Translations under genes and position numbers: made by a program
The notes under the pieces: model-generated
Database searches by the model: none
What the model was told of the DNA's origin: nothing
What the model saw: the letters and a program-made list of their open reading frames with translations, nothing else
In this document: positions 1 through 7,535 of the stretch, one piece after another
Numbering within the stretch: position 1 is the first letter of the stretch
Layout of the letters: the number at the start of each line of letters is the position of its first letter
DNA from: Pelomonas sp. Root405
Lineage (GTDB): Bacteria; Pseudomonadota; Gammaproteobacteria; Burkholderiales; Burkholderiaceae_C
Reading direction: 5' to 3'
Length of the DNA: 43,865 nucleotides
NCBI RefSeq assembly: GCF_001425165.1
Contig: NZ_LMDU01000007.1
Location: 1 to 43,865, forward strand

Positions 1-260
1 ACCCAGGGAGTTCAGGCAACATCAACAGCGCGTCACCCAGACCGGGAGCGCGCCAACCAGCGCATAGACCGTGTCCGGTTATGCAGGGGCAAGATCAAGC
101 ACGCTGATACGCTTCCGCTACCAATCTGCAGCGGCTGCGCGATGTTTTGCCCAGAAGCTGAACCGGCGTGCCGGTGATTGTCTTGAGGATGGCGACTCAC
201 GCGCCGTCTTCCCAAACCAAGCCATAGCTCCACGAATCATTCGGATTTCAGTCGTACTGC

Positions 261-887
261 ATGCAGTTCCCACCCAACTCGGCCCACGCCCGCTTGCTGC
301 ACACCCAGCTGTTGGCGCTATGCCTGGCCAGCAGCGCCCTAGTCGTGCAGGCGGATGTGATGCCACCGCGGCCTGGCTACGTTGAGCCGCCGCCCAAGCA
401 GACGTTGGTGGTGGAGCTGGAATCGCGCCTGGACGGCGCGGACTGGGTGGAGCGCAAGAGGTTGATGCCGGCGCGCCAACCAAGCATGTTTGCCCCGCTG
501 GTGGAAAAGATGAAGACGGCGTCGGGGGAGTGCGTGGTTGTGACTCTGCACTTTTTTGACGACGGCAGCATGCGTCCTACCGGGCAATTGTTGGATGAGG
601 ACTGCCTGGTCGCGCTGGCGGACTGGCAGGAGCTGAACACCAACGGCAGCGTGGCGCAGTTCAGTGCACAGACTGCACGCGGCGCTGTTGAGATGCGGCT
701 GGTGGCGCGATGGGTCAACCCGCCGTCGCAGGGTTTGTCGAAGTTGACGCGCGCAGAGTTGTCTACGGTGCCCGACCTTTCGCTGGAACAACTGGCACAG
801 CAGGCGCGCCAGCGTGAGTGGCTTGCGAGGGCCATGGAGCAGGATGCCGTGGACCGTGCATGGCGTCTGGCGCGAAGGGCGAAGTAG
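261..887 (+). CDS. Exported protein of unknown function
   Basis: Encodes 208 residues. The N-terminus has a hydrophobic stretch (about residues 12-31) ending at VVQA/DV, which looks like a Sec signal peptide, so a periplasmic location is inferred. After a Pro-rich segment (PPRPGYVEPPPKQT) comes a mixed alpha/beta region with two Cys residues (in GECVV and DEDCL) that could form a disulfide. The C-terminal 40 residues are Gln/Arg/Ala-rich and probably helical. I do not recognise the family. The ATG at 261 has no clear ribosome-binding site, so the start is uncertain, but the signal peptide supports it. Nothing nearby suggests a function; the gene is separated from the downstream kinase by about 410 bp. 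Confidence 0.55.
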   Translation: MQFPPNSAHARLLHTQLLALCLASSALVVQADVMPPRPGYVEPPPKQTLVVELESRLDGADWVERKRLMPARQPSMFAPLVEKMKTASGECVVVTLHFFDDGSMRPTGQLLDEDCLVALADWQELNTNGSVAQFSAQTARGAVEMRLVARWVNPPSQGLSKLTRAELSTVPDLSLEQLAQQARQREWLARAMEQDAVDRAWRLARRAK

Positions 888-1301
888 GCAGCGCGCTCAG
901 ACTTTGCGCTGGCAGGCGCGATGCCAACCGAGCCGTGAACTGCGCACCTTTCTGCCGTTCACTGCGCGCAGCCCAATGCCAGCTCTTGGCCGACTGTGTG
1001 AACTGATCGAGTTAAGACGAATACCCGCAACGGGCACATTGCAGCCGTACGGACTTCGGCCGCGACCGTTGGCAACCGCTGCATAGCGATCGATCAAGGG
1101 ACGCCAGCCACCTCGCGCCAGTTCAAAACTTTGACATTGGTGGTCAGTGCCGCGGACCTGTCGTGTGTCGATACCTTGACAGCGAGTTCGACACTTTGCT
1201 ATCCAATTCCTGCCGCTGGCGCCCGGAGCCCGGTGCGTGGTCACGCAAGCCGATCCGTTCGTAGGGCTGCCATTTCGCGCGCGGCTGGGCATGATGCGGG
1301 C
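888..1301. other. Intergenic region without a supported gene
   Basis: Lies between the exported protein and the histidine kinase. Frames open here are short or lack start signals and coding-like composition. The kinase frame stays open upstream to a TTG at 1131, but that stretch does not look like protein-coding sequence. The segment from about 897 to 1090 has the look of a dispersed intergenic repeat of Burkholderiales, but this is an impression only. The kinase promoter must lie here; I see no convincing -35/-10 pair. Confidence 0.4.
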
Positions 1302-3056
1302 ATGCTGCGCCACCCCACGGACGAACGCACGCGCCGCGCGATGCTGCTGCTGTTCTATGCCCAGAGCGGCGTCAGCCTGGTGGCGGCAGCGCTGCTGGTG
1401 CTGTTGCACGTGGGTGCGCAGATCGACCGGGTGGCGCTGCCGGGGTTGCTGGCCTGGGCCGTGGCGTTCACGGTGCTGATCGGGCTGCGGGCTCGCTGGA
1501 AGCGCCAGGCGGCGCAGCTGCCCGAGACCATCAACCCCACGGCCTGGGAGCGCCGCGCCGAGCTGGGCGCGTTGCTCACCGGCGTGCTCTGGGCGGCAGC
1601 GCTGGTGATGGCATTCGACGCGCAGCAGCGCGCCACGCAGATGTACGCCGCCATGCTGGCCTGCGTCACCTGCGTGGCTAGCATCAATGTGATGGCGCCG
1701 CAGCCGCGCGCCTTCGTGATGCTGATTGCGCCGGTCTCCGCGACGCTGATCACGCTCTTCCTGTCGCTCGGCGGCTGGGGCGGCGCCTACAGCGCCTTGC
1801 TGGTGCTGGCAGCCATCGGCCTGGCGATGTCGCTGACGCTGCGCCACGCGCGGCTGCTGCGCGAAAGCCACGCCATGCGCTTTGAGCGCGAGGCCTTGCT
1901 CGCCCAGGCGCAGGCGGCGCGCGAGGCGCAGACGCGCTTCCTGGCCGCCGCCAGCCATGACCTGCGCCAACCCGTACACGCGTTGGGGCTGCTGGCCGCG
2001 CAGGCCGCGCACGAGCTGCAGGGTCGGCGTGCGGCACAGACAGCCGAGCAATTGCAGGCCATGGCGCAGGCGCTGGACGGGCTGGTCGAAGGCCTGCTGG
2101 ACGTGTCACGACTGGACAGCGGCGCGCTGCAGCCGCAATGCCGCTCGGTGCCGCTGCAGCCGCTGTTCGAGCGCCTGTCCACCGAGTACGCGGTGCTCGC
2201 TGAAGCCAAGGGCCTGCAGTGGCGGCTGCGCCCGACGGCGCTGTGGGTGCGCAGCGACGCGCAACAGCTCGAACGCCTGCTGCGCAACCTGCTGTCCAAC
2301 GCGCTGACACACACCGAGCGGGGCGGCGTGCTGCTGGCGGCGCGTCGGCGCGCGGGCCGCGTGCAGGTCGCCGTCTGGGACACCGGCCCGGGCATCGCGC
2401 CCGAGCACCACGAGCGCATCTTCCAGGAGTTCGTGCAGCTCACCAACCCGGGGCGCGACCGCAAGCGCGGCCACGGCCTGGGCCTGGCCATCGTGGCGCG
2501 GCTGGCGCGGCTGATGGAGCACCCGGTGGCTCTGCGCAGCCGCCTGGGCCGCGGCAGCTGCTTCGCCGTGAGCCTGCCCGAGGACGCGCCGCGCCTGCTG
2601 ACCGAGCCGCGCACGGTGCCGCAGGGCCAGCCGCTGCAGGGCCGCTGCGTGGCGCTGGTGGAGGACGACGAAGCGGTGCGCGAGGCCACTGCGAACCTGC
2701 TGCGCACCTGGGGTTGCGAGGTCTGGGCCGACGCCGCGGTGACGCCGTTGCTGGCGCGGCTGCGCACGGCGGGTGCCCGGCCCCAGCGCCTCATCAGCGA
2801 TTGGCGGCTGGGCGAAGGCGACGGCCTGAGCGCCATCACGGTGTTGCGCGAGGCTTTCGGCGATGGGCTGCCGGCCCTGCTCATCAGCGGCGAGACACTG
2901 CCAATGAGCGCGAAGGCCCTGCGGGCACTCCGCGTGCAGCCGGCGCGCAAGCCGCTGCCGCCGGCGGCGCTGCGCGCCTGGCTCAGCGCGCCGTCAGAAG
3001 CACCGGGAAAGCCGCCTTCCGGACAGCACGCAGAACCGCACTCAGAACCGCATTGA
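1302..3056 (+). CDS. Membrane hybrid sensor histidine kinase with receiver domain
   Basis: From the ATG at 1302 the product has 584 residues. An N-terminal block (about residues 14-178) holds some six hydrophobic segments, so sensing is probably at or in the inner membrane. Then come a short linker helix, a DHp domain with the H-box ASHDLRQPVHAL (phospho-His about 219), an ATPase domain with N-box NLLSNALTH, G1 DTGPGIAP and G2 GHGLGLAI, and a C-terminal receiver with acidic pair VEDDE, phospho-Asp in ISDWRLGEGDG (about 500) and the conserved Lys in RKPLPP. This order matches hybrid kinases that commonly pair with a NarL-type regulator. An in-frame TTG at 1131 would add 57 residues of poor coding quality, so I prefer 1302. 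The partner is probably the convergent gene at 3042-3677; the two stops overlap by 15 bp. The signal sensed is unknown. Confidence 0.9.
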   Translation: MLRHPTDERTRRAMLLLFYAQSGVSLVAAALLVLLHVGAQIDRVALPGLLAWAVAFTVLIGLRARWKRQAAQLPETINPTAWERRAELGALLTGVLWAAALVMAFDAQQRATQMYAAMLACVTCVASINVMAPQPRAFVMLIAPVSATLITLFLSLGGWGGAYSALLVLAAIGLAMSLTLRHARLLRESHAMRFEREALLAQAQAAREAQTRFLAAASHDLRQPVHALGLLAAQAAHELQGRRAAQTAEQLQAMAQALDGLVEGLLDVSRLDSGALQPQCRSVPLQPLFERLSTEYAVLAEAKGLQWRLRPTALWVRSDAQQLERLLRNLLSNALTHTERGGVLLAARRRAGRVQVAVWDTGPGIAPEHHERIFQEFVQLTNPGRDRKRGHGLGLAIVARLARLMEHPVALRSRLGRGSCFAVSLPEDAPRLLTEPRTVPQGQPLQGRCVALVEDDEAVREATANLLRTWGCEVWADAAVTPLLARLRTAGARPQRLISDWRLGEGDGLSAITVLREAFGDGLPALLISGETLPMSAKALRALRVQPARKPLPPAALRAWLSAPSEAPGKPPSGQHAEPHSEPH

Positions 3057-3677
3057 AGCCAGCCGCGCCTGACCGGCCAGTGCGGCCTCGGCGCGGTTGC
3101 GCACGCGCAGCAGGCGAAAGATGGTCACGAGATGACCCTTGACCGTCGGCTCGCTCATGCCGAGCTGGCGTGCGATCTCCTTGTTGCTGAGGCCCTTAAC
3201 CAGCTCGGCCAATACCTCGGCCTGGCGCTGGGTCAGCGCTTCCTCGGGCAGGGCGGTACCGCGCTGCAGCAGGAAGGGCGGCAGATAGCAGCCACCGGCC
3301 AGCACCAGCTCAAGGGCCCCTAGCAGCACGCGCACGTCGGCGCTCTTGGGCAGCCAGCCGGCCGCGCCTTCGTCCAGTGCGCGCATGGCGAGCTGCGGGT
3401 CGGTGTCGGCCGACATCAGCAGCACCGGCAGCAGCGGCCATTCCGCGCGCAGCTGCCGCAGCGCCTGCAGCGGCGCCAGGCCCGGCAGGTGCACGTCGAG
3501 CACGACGAGGGCCACGTCGGGCCGGCGGGCCAGCACCGCCTGTGCGGCGGGCAGGCTGTCGGCCTCGCTCACCTCACAGCCCTCGCGCTGGGTGCGCAGC
3601 AGCTGCGCCATGCCGACACGCACGACAGGGTGGTCGTCGACGATGAGGAGGTGCAAGGCGTGCAATGGCGCGGTCAT
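3042..3677 (-). CDS. NarL/LuxR-family response regulator
   Basis: Encodes 211 residues. The N-terminal receiver has the acidic pair LIVDDHP, phospho-Asp in VVLDVHLPG (about 61), the Ser in MSADT and the Lys in LPKSAD. The C-terminal LuxR-type helix-turn-helix is clear: LTQRQAEVL, then GLSNKEIARQLGMSEPTVK and a short tail. It should bind DNA when phosphorylated, most likely by the hybrid kinase that faces it; this pairing is inferred from adjacency and domain types. The start ATG at 3675-3677 precedes MTAPLHALHLLIVDD, the usual beginning of a receiver; the frame is open far upstream but runs antiparallel to a real gene there. The gene is collinear with, and 86 bp downstream of, the cohesin gene, so it could be transcribed with the polysaccharide locus. 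Confidence 0.9.
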   Translation of the reverse strand: MTAPLHALHLLIVDDHPVVRVGMAQLLRTQREGCEVSEADSLPAAQAVLARRPDVALVVLDVHLPGLAPLQALRQLRAEWPLLPVLLMSADTDPQLAMRALDEGAAGWLPKSADVRVLLGALELVLAGGCYLPPFLLQRGTALPEEALTQRQAEVLAELVKGLSNKEIARQLGMSEPTVKGHLVTIFRLLRVRNRAEAALAGQARLASMRF

Positions 3678-3763
3678 GGCCGCGCCATCATGCCGCCAAA
3701 TCTCGAAATCGGGCAGGCTCGCACCGGGCTCGGCCACGGCGGCGCCGCCGCGCTCGGGCGGGC

Positions 3764-4333
3764 TCAACTGTGGTTCGGGACTCGCCGCCGGGCGCCCGCC
3801 GCGAGGGCGGCCAGCCCGAGGCCGAACAGCGCGAAGGACGCCGGCTCCGGCACGGCAGTGATGGTGATGGCGCCATTGATCGGCGTCGACGCGATCTCGG
3901 CAAAAGCCGAATCGAGCAGCACGACGTTGCTGAACGCCAGGCCGGCCTGGCCCGGGGCCAGCGCCTGGAACGACAGCTGCACGAGCAGGCCGCCGCCGCT
4001 GATGCCCGGCCCGGGCCCGACCAGGGTGTTGGCGGTGAATGACACCGTGCCGGCGCTGTTGTCGATGTCGCCCGGGATGAAGAAGGTCGCCCCGCCGCCG
4101 GCGGACAAGTAGCTGCCCTCCAGCACCGCGCCGGCCTGCATGAGCGCGGGGTCGAAGGCGATGTCGAACTGGAAGGCATACAGGTCGGGCGCGTCGGCCA
4201 CGCGCACGTCGAGCGTGAAGGCATCGCCCACCGGCACGGGCGCCGGACTGGCGGTAAACGAGAGGGTTGTCGCCGACACGGGCGCGGCCAGCAGGGCCAG
4301 CACGATGCCCCACGCACAGGTGAGCTTCTTCAT
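3764..4333 (-). CDS. Cohesin-domain protein with PEP-CTERM surface anchor
   Basis: Encodes 189 residues. Residues 1-21 are a Sec signal peptide (cleavage near PVSA/TT). Residues about 23-150 form a beta-rich domain resembling a cohesin: LSFTASPAPVPVGDAFTLDV, then YAFQFDIAFDPALMQ and a late VVLLDS strand. The C-terminus is a textbook PEP-CTERM signal: VPEP (161-164), a hydrophobic segment rich in Leu/Ala/Gly and a terminal Arg cluster, known to direct exosortase processing and surface or matrix anchoring. The start is supported by AAGGAG seven bases before ATG. The neighbour 40 bp upstream ends in a dockerin, the known partner fold of cohesins; I infer that this small protein is a one-site surface receptor for it. 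No exosortase is in the window. The weak point is the cohesin assignment, which rests on pattern recognition. Confidence 0.8.
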   Translation of the reverse strand: MKKLTCAWGIVLALLAAPVSATTLSFTASPAPVPVGDAFTLDVRVADAPDLYAFQFDIAFDPALMQAGAVLEGSYLSAGGGATFFIPGDIDNSAGTVSFTANTLVGPGPGISGGGLLVQLSFQALAPGQAGLAFSNVVLLDSAFAEIASTPINGAITITAVPEPASFALFGLGLAALAAGARRRVPNHS

Positions 4334-4373
4334 GTTTCTCTCCTTGGATTGAATGCAGTTCGGGGGCGGTCGC

Positions 4374-6491
4374 TCAGCGGCAGGTGGTGCCCGCCGGCAG
4401 TTTCTGCGCGATGAACGACAGGTCGCGGATATCGACCACGCCGTCGCCATTGACGTCGGCCCTGGCGTCGAAGCCGGGCATGCCGACGCGCCGGCCGAAC
4501 GCGGCCTTCACGATGGCCTGGTCCCCGCAGTCGATGGCGCCGTCGAAGTTGATGTCGCCCGGCATGGCCACGACGGTGAAGCTGGCCGTCCCCGAGCCAG
4601 TGTTGCCAGCCACATCGGCGGCGGTAGCGCTGTAGCGGTGGCTGCCGGGGCCGAACGATGAAGCCGCGCCCCGGATGTCGGCGCAGGTGGTCGACGCGAC
4701 GCCGGAGTCCTTGTCCATGGCCTCGCACTTGATGTCGACGGTCTGCCCGGGCGCATACGAGCCCAGGTTGCCGCGGTAGACGACGGCGGGCGGGGTCTTG
4801 TCGATCTTGACCGTGACGATGTTGCTGGCGTCGCTCTTGTTGCCGGCGACGTCCAGGGCGAACTTCAGGCCCGAGGTCACGGTGCCTTCCTTGCTCAGCA
4901 CCAGGTCGCCGGGGCAGTCCGCAACGCCGGAGCCGCCCGTGTCGGCACAGCTGAAGCGCACGACCACATTGGCGGTGTGCCAGCCCGAGGCGCCGGGCGG
5001 CGTGGTCGCGGCGGCCGTGATGGTCGGCGGCTTGGGGTCAATCCGGATCGGGCTGGTCGTGAAGCTGACGCTGTGGCCGCCGCCGGACAGCGTGTAGCTG
5101 ACGCCGTTCGGTGCGTCGTCCGACACGACGGCGCGGTTGGCAACGCAGACGACGTCGCAATGGGGCGTTATGACAACCTGCCGGTTGGTCCAGGTGCCGG
5201 GGTCATAGCGCCTGCTGTCCGGCGTCACCAGGGTGTAGCCGAACGTGGGCCGGTTGAAGCTGACACCCTTGTTCACGCTGGCCACCGCGGTGATGAGGCG
5301 AGCCCCGGGGAAATCCGCCGAGACGATGCCGACACGGGGATTGCCGAGGTGGAACTCGGGGCGCAGCAGATAGTCGGCCACCAGCGTGTTCATGCCTTCG
5401 AAGGAGATGGTGCACAGGCCGAGGCCGCAGGAGGTGCGCGGGAAGTCGGGATAGGTGGACGCGTTGGCGCTGATGCCGTCCACCAGGCCGGTCGACAGGC
5501 GAGCGGCACCGGTCGCCGGATTGGCATGGCCGCTGGCGAAGAAATACGGAAAGCCGCCGTTCGCCCCACCGATGCCGTTGAAATAGAAGTCGGTCATGAC
5601 GGTGCTCTTGGCGGCGGCAGCGAGATGGCCCTTGGTGGGCAGCCAGAGCCGGTCGTACAGATCCCAGTTGTTGCGCAGGGTTTCGAAAGTGGCAGACGCA
5701 AAGCTCAGCAGGCCGTTGTGCCGGTAGTAGTGGTTGGCTGCGAGCGTGCCGCCCAGATACTGGTCCAGGATCAGCAGCTTGCCGCGCGCGTCGCACGACG
5801 TGGGGTCAGGCTTTGCATTCAGGGGGCGCACCACGCCCAGACTCAACTGGTCCGGCGCGGGGCAGCTGCTGCGCAGCAGGTAGTCCGAATACTTCTGGCC
5901 GGTGAACGCACCGTCCAGCACGGCTTCGCGTTCCAGCAAGGTGTTCAACGCCGGACCGGGGTTGCAGTCGCAGTCGGCCGTCTCCTTGGCGATGCGCATG
6001 ATGACCAGCTCCGACGGATTGGCCTTCAGAAAGGCCAGCGTCGGCCTCAGCACGCCGGCCTCGAAGGGCAGGAACATGTTGACCCCACCGTGAAACACCA
6101 GCATCTCGCAGTTAGCCGACGTGTAGGTGTCGTTGCAGTTACGCAGCGCAAACGGGTCGTAGTACTTGAGGCGGATATCCAGATACCTGACGCCGGAGTC
6201 GAGCTGCGCACGGATCGGCATGGTCTGGGTTTGCGCAATGTCGCCACCCACGCCGGGGTAGGTGCCGCTGTCATGCGTGCCGGGCAGGGACAGCTCGGTG
6301 AGCTTCTTGGCGGCGCCAAGGGTCAGCATCCACTGCGGGTTGCGCGCTGCGGCCGCGGACTCGTGCCAGTAGGCGCCATCGTCGTGGGCCAGCGCCGGTG
6401 AGGGGGCCAGCAGGGCCGCTCCCATCAGCACCAGCGGCATGGCGGCAAGCCCAGCCACGCGAGGAAAACGCGCAAGCAAAGAAGTCAGCAT
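4374..6491 (-). CDS. PI-PLC X-domain-like phosphodiesterase with Ig-like repeats and C-terminal dockerin
   Basis: Encodes 705 residues, exported (signal peptide about 1-35, SPALA/HD). Residues about 60-400 resemble the phosphatidylinositol-specific phospholipase C X-domain: first catalytic His in SLPGTHDSGTY (His73), LDIRL (Asp105, Arg107) and second His in LVFHGGVN (His134). These enzymes cleave the phosphodiester of phosphatidylinositol or GPI anchors. Two related Ig-like or HYR-like modules follow (about 470-640), each with paired Cys and a conserved DVAGN segment. Residues about 643-700 are a dockerin with two intact calcium loops, GDINFDGAIDCGD and ADVNGDGVVDIRD. The ATG at 6491 has a GGGAG ribosome-binding site; an upstream in-frame start at 6560 would add Arg/Pro-rich sequence before the signal peptide and is unlikely. 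The gene is followed 40 bp on by the cohesin gene. The true substrate is unknown. Confidence 0.85.
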   Translation of the reverse strand: MLTSLLARFPRVAGLAAMPLVLMGAALLAPSPALAHDDGAYWHESAAAARNPQWMLTLGAAKKLTELSLPGTHDSGTYPGVGGDIAQTQTMPIRAQLDSGVRYLDIRLKYYDPFALRNCNDTYTSANCEMLVFHGGVNMFLPFEAGVLRPTLAFLKANPSELVIMRIAKETADCDCNPGPALNTLLEREAVLDGAFTGQKYSDYLLRSSCPAPDQLSLGVVRPLNAKPDPTSCDARGKLLILDQYLGGTLAANHYYRHNGLLSFASATFETLRNNWDLYDRLWLPTKGHLAAAAKSTVMTDFYFNGIGGANGGFPYFFASGHANPATGAARLSTGLVDGISANASTYPDFPRTSCGLGLCTISFEGMNTLVADYLLRPEFHLGNPRVGIVSADFPGARLITAVASVNKGVSFNRPTFGYTLVTPDSRRYDPGTWTNRQVVITPHCDVVCVANRAVVSDDAPNGVSYTLSGGGHSVSFTTSPIRIDPKPPTITAAATTPPGASGWHTANVVVRFSCADTGGSGVADCPGDLVLSKEGTVTSGLKFALDVAGNKSDASNIVTVKIDKTPPAVVYRGNLGSYAPGQTVDIKCEAMDKDSGVASTTCADIRGAASSFGPGSHRYSATAADVAGNTGSGTASFTVVAMPGDINFDGAIDCGDQAIVKAAFGRRVGMPGFDARADVNGDGVVDIRDLSFIAQKLPAGTTCR

Positions 6492-6610
6492 GGAAAGCTC
6501 CCTCAACGGGGCAGGAGCTGGCCACCATCCACCGCGTTGGCGGTTTCGGCCAGGCTGCAATCCGCCCGTTGCAGGGGAGTCTAGGAAGCGCTTTCCAGCC
6601 TGCCCAGCCG

Positions 6611-6641
6611 CCAGACGGATGGGAGGGGCCCATCCGTTTGG
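6611..6641 (-). terminator. Strong GC-rich stem-loop after the anchored spherulin gene
   Basis: A 13-bp stem with one G-U pair and a 5-base loop (ACGGATGGG against CCCATCCGT at its core) starts 6 bases beyond the stop codon of the gene at 6648-7517. No U-run follows on the minus strand, so it is either a weak terminator or an mRNA 3'-end stabiliser that separates the spherulin transcript from the phospholipase-cohesin pair. Confidence 0.4.
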
Positions 6642-6647
6642 ATGAGC

Positions 6648-7517
6648 CTAGGCGACGCGCCTGCGACGCCGCGCCAAGGCCAGCACACCGAGCCCGGCAG
6701 CCAGCAACGCGGCTTGTGCAGGCTCGGGCACGGGCGCCGTCGCGGCCGCCACTTCAGCCGCCCAGTAGCTCGGCAGATGCAGGTAGGGGTTGCCGCTCGC
6801 CATCGTGCCGTCCGTGATGTAGATGGCGCCCAGCCCGGCCTGCCTGGCCAGGTCCATCACCTCGTGCATCTGCTCGACGGTCGCCACGCTGTGCACGATG
6901 GCGCCGGTCGCCGCGGCGTTCGTCAGCCCGCTCAGGAACGGACCATTGATGAAGCTCGCATAGGACCCCTCGAAGCTCATCATCGTGTCCGCCAACGCCG
7001 CGTAGCCTGCCATCGGCGTCACGCCCGGGTTGCCGACGATGTCCCAGCCGGGGTGCGCCGCGCGCAGCGAATCGCTGACGGTCTGATAGAACGGCAGCGC
7101 GCTGGGCTGCGTCGCCATCTCGTCAAGGAACACGCCGTCCACGCCATACCAGTTGGCATACTTCTGCGCATCCGCCACCACCTCGCTCGTCGAGCGCGTG
7201 GCCGGCACCTCGGACGTGCAGAGGTTGATGCCGTAGCAGGTGTAGACATAGCCCAACACCTTGCCGCCGGCCGCGCGGAAGGCGCTGACGGACGTGACGT
7301 AGTCGCTGTTGGACGCCGCGCCCGGGCCGTTGCCGGGGTTCATGATGGCCGCGACGTCGGCGCCTTGCTGGGCGGCCCAGGTGAGCTGGTGCCACTCGTT
7401 GTGTTCCGGCATCCACGAGGGATAGAAGTAGGCCGGCACGATGATCTCGATGGCCGATGCAATGGGCGCGGTGCTCGCAAGGGCGAGTGCGGCGATGAGG
7501 GTTTTCAAACGCTTCAT
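6648..7517 (-). CDS. Spherulin-4 (GH135-like) glycosidase with PEP-CTERM anchor
   Basis: Encodes 289 residues: signal peptide 1-22, a single TIM-barrel-type domain about 23-255, and a PEP-CTERM tail (VPEP at 263-266, hydrophobic helix, RRRRR). The barrel has the hallmarks of the spherulin-4 family: VPAYFYPS near the start, KVLGYVYTCYG, and the acidic pair in GVDGVFLDE (Asp132, Glu133), with a later Glu183 in SFEGSY. Characterised relatives (Sph3 of Aspergillus, GH135) are endo-alpha-1,4-N-acetylgalactosaminidases that use an Asp-Glu pair plus a downstream Glu. I therefore infer cleavage of an alpha-1,4-galactosamine-type polymer at the cell surface. It lies 18 bp after a second, unanchored spherulin gene, in the same operon. 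Exact substrate and acetylation preference cannot be read from sequence. Confidence 0.85.
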   Translation of the reverse strand: MKRLKTLIAALALASTAPIASAIEIIVPAYFYPSWMPEHNEWHQLTWAAQQGADVAAIMNPGNGPGAASNSDYVTSVSAFRAAGGKVLGYVYTCYGINLCTSEVPATRSTSEVVADAQKYANWYGVDGVFLDEMATQPSALPFYQTVSDSLRAAHPGWDIVGNPGVTPMAGYAALADTMMSFEGSYASFINGPFLSGLTNAAATGAIVHSVATVEQMHEVMDLARQAGLGAIYITDGTMASGNPYLHLPSYWAAEVAAATAPVPEPAQAALLAAGLGVLALARRRRRVA

Positions 7518-7535
7518 GTCTGTGGTCCTGGCGGA

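Noticed and set aside
3737..3750. CGGCGGCGCCGCCG palindrome between cohesin and regulator genes
   Set aside because: Simple GC repeat without loop or U-run; not distinguishable from background.
3678..4313. Upstream extension of the response-regulator frame
   Set aside because: It runs through the cohesin gene in another frame with Arg/Ala-rich shadow sequence; the receiver begins at 3677.
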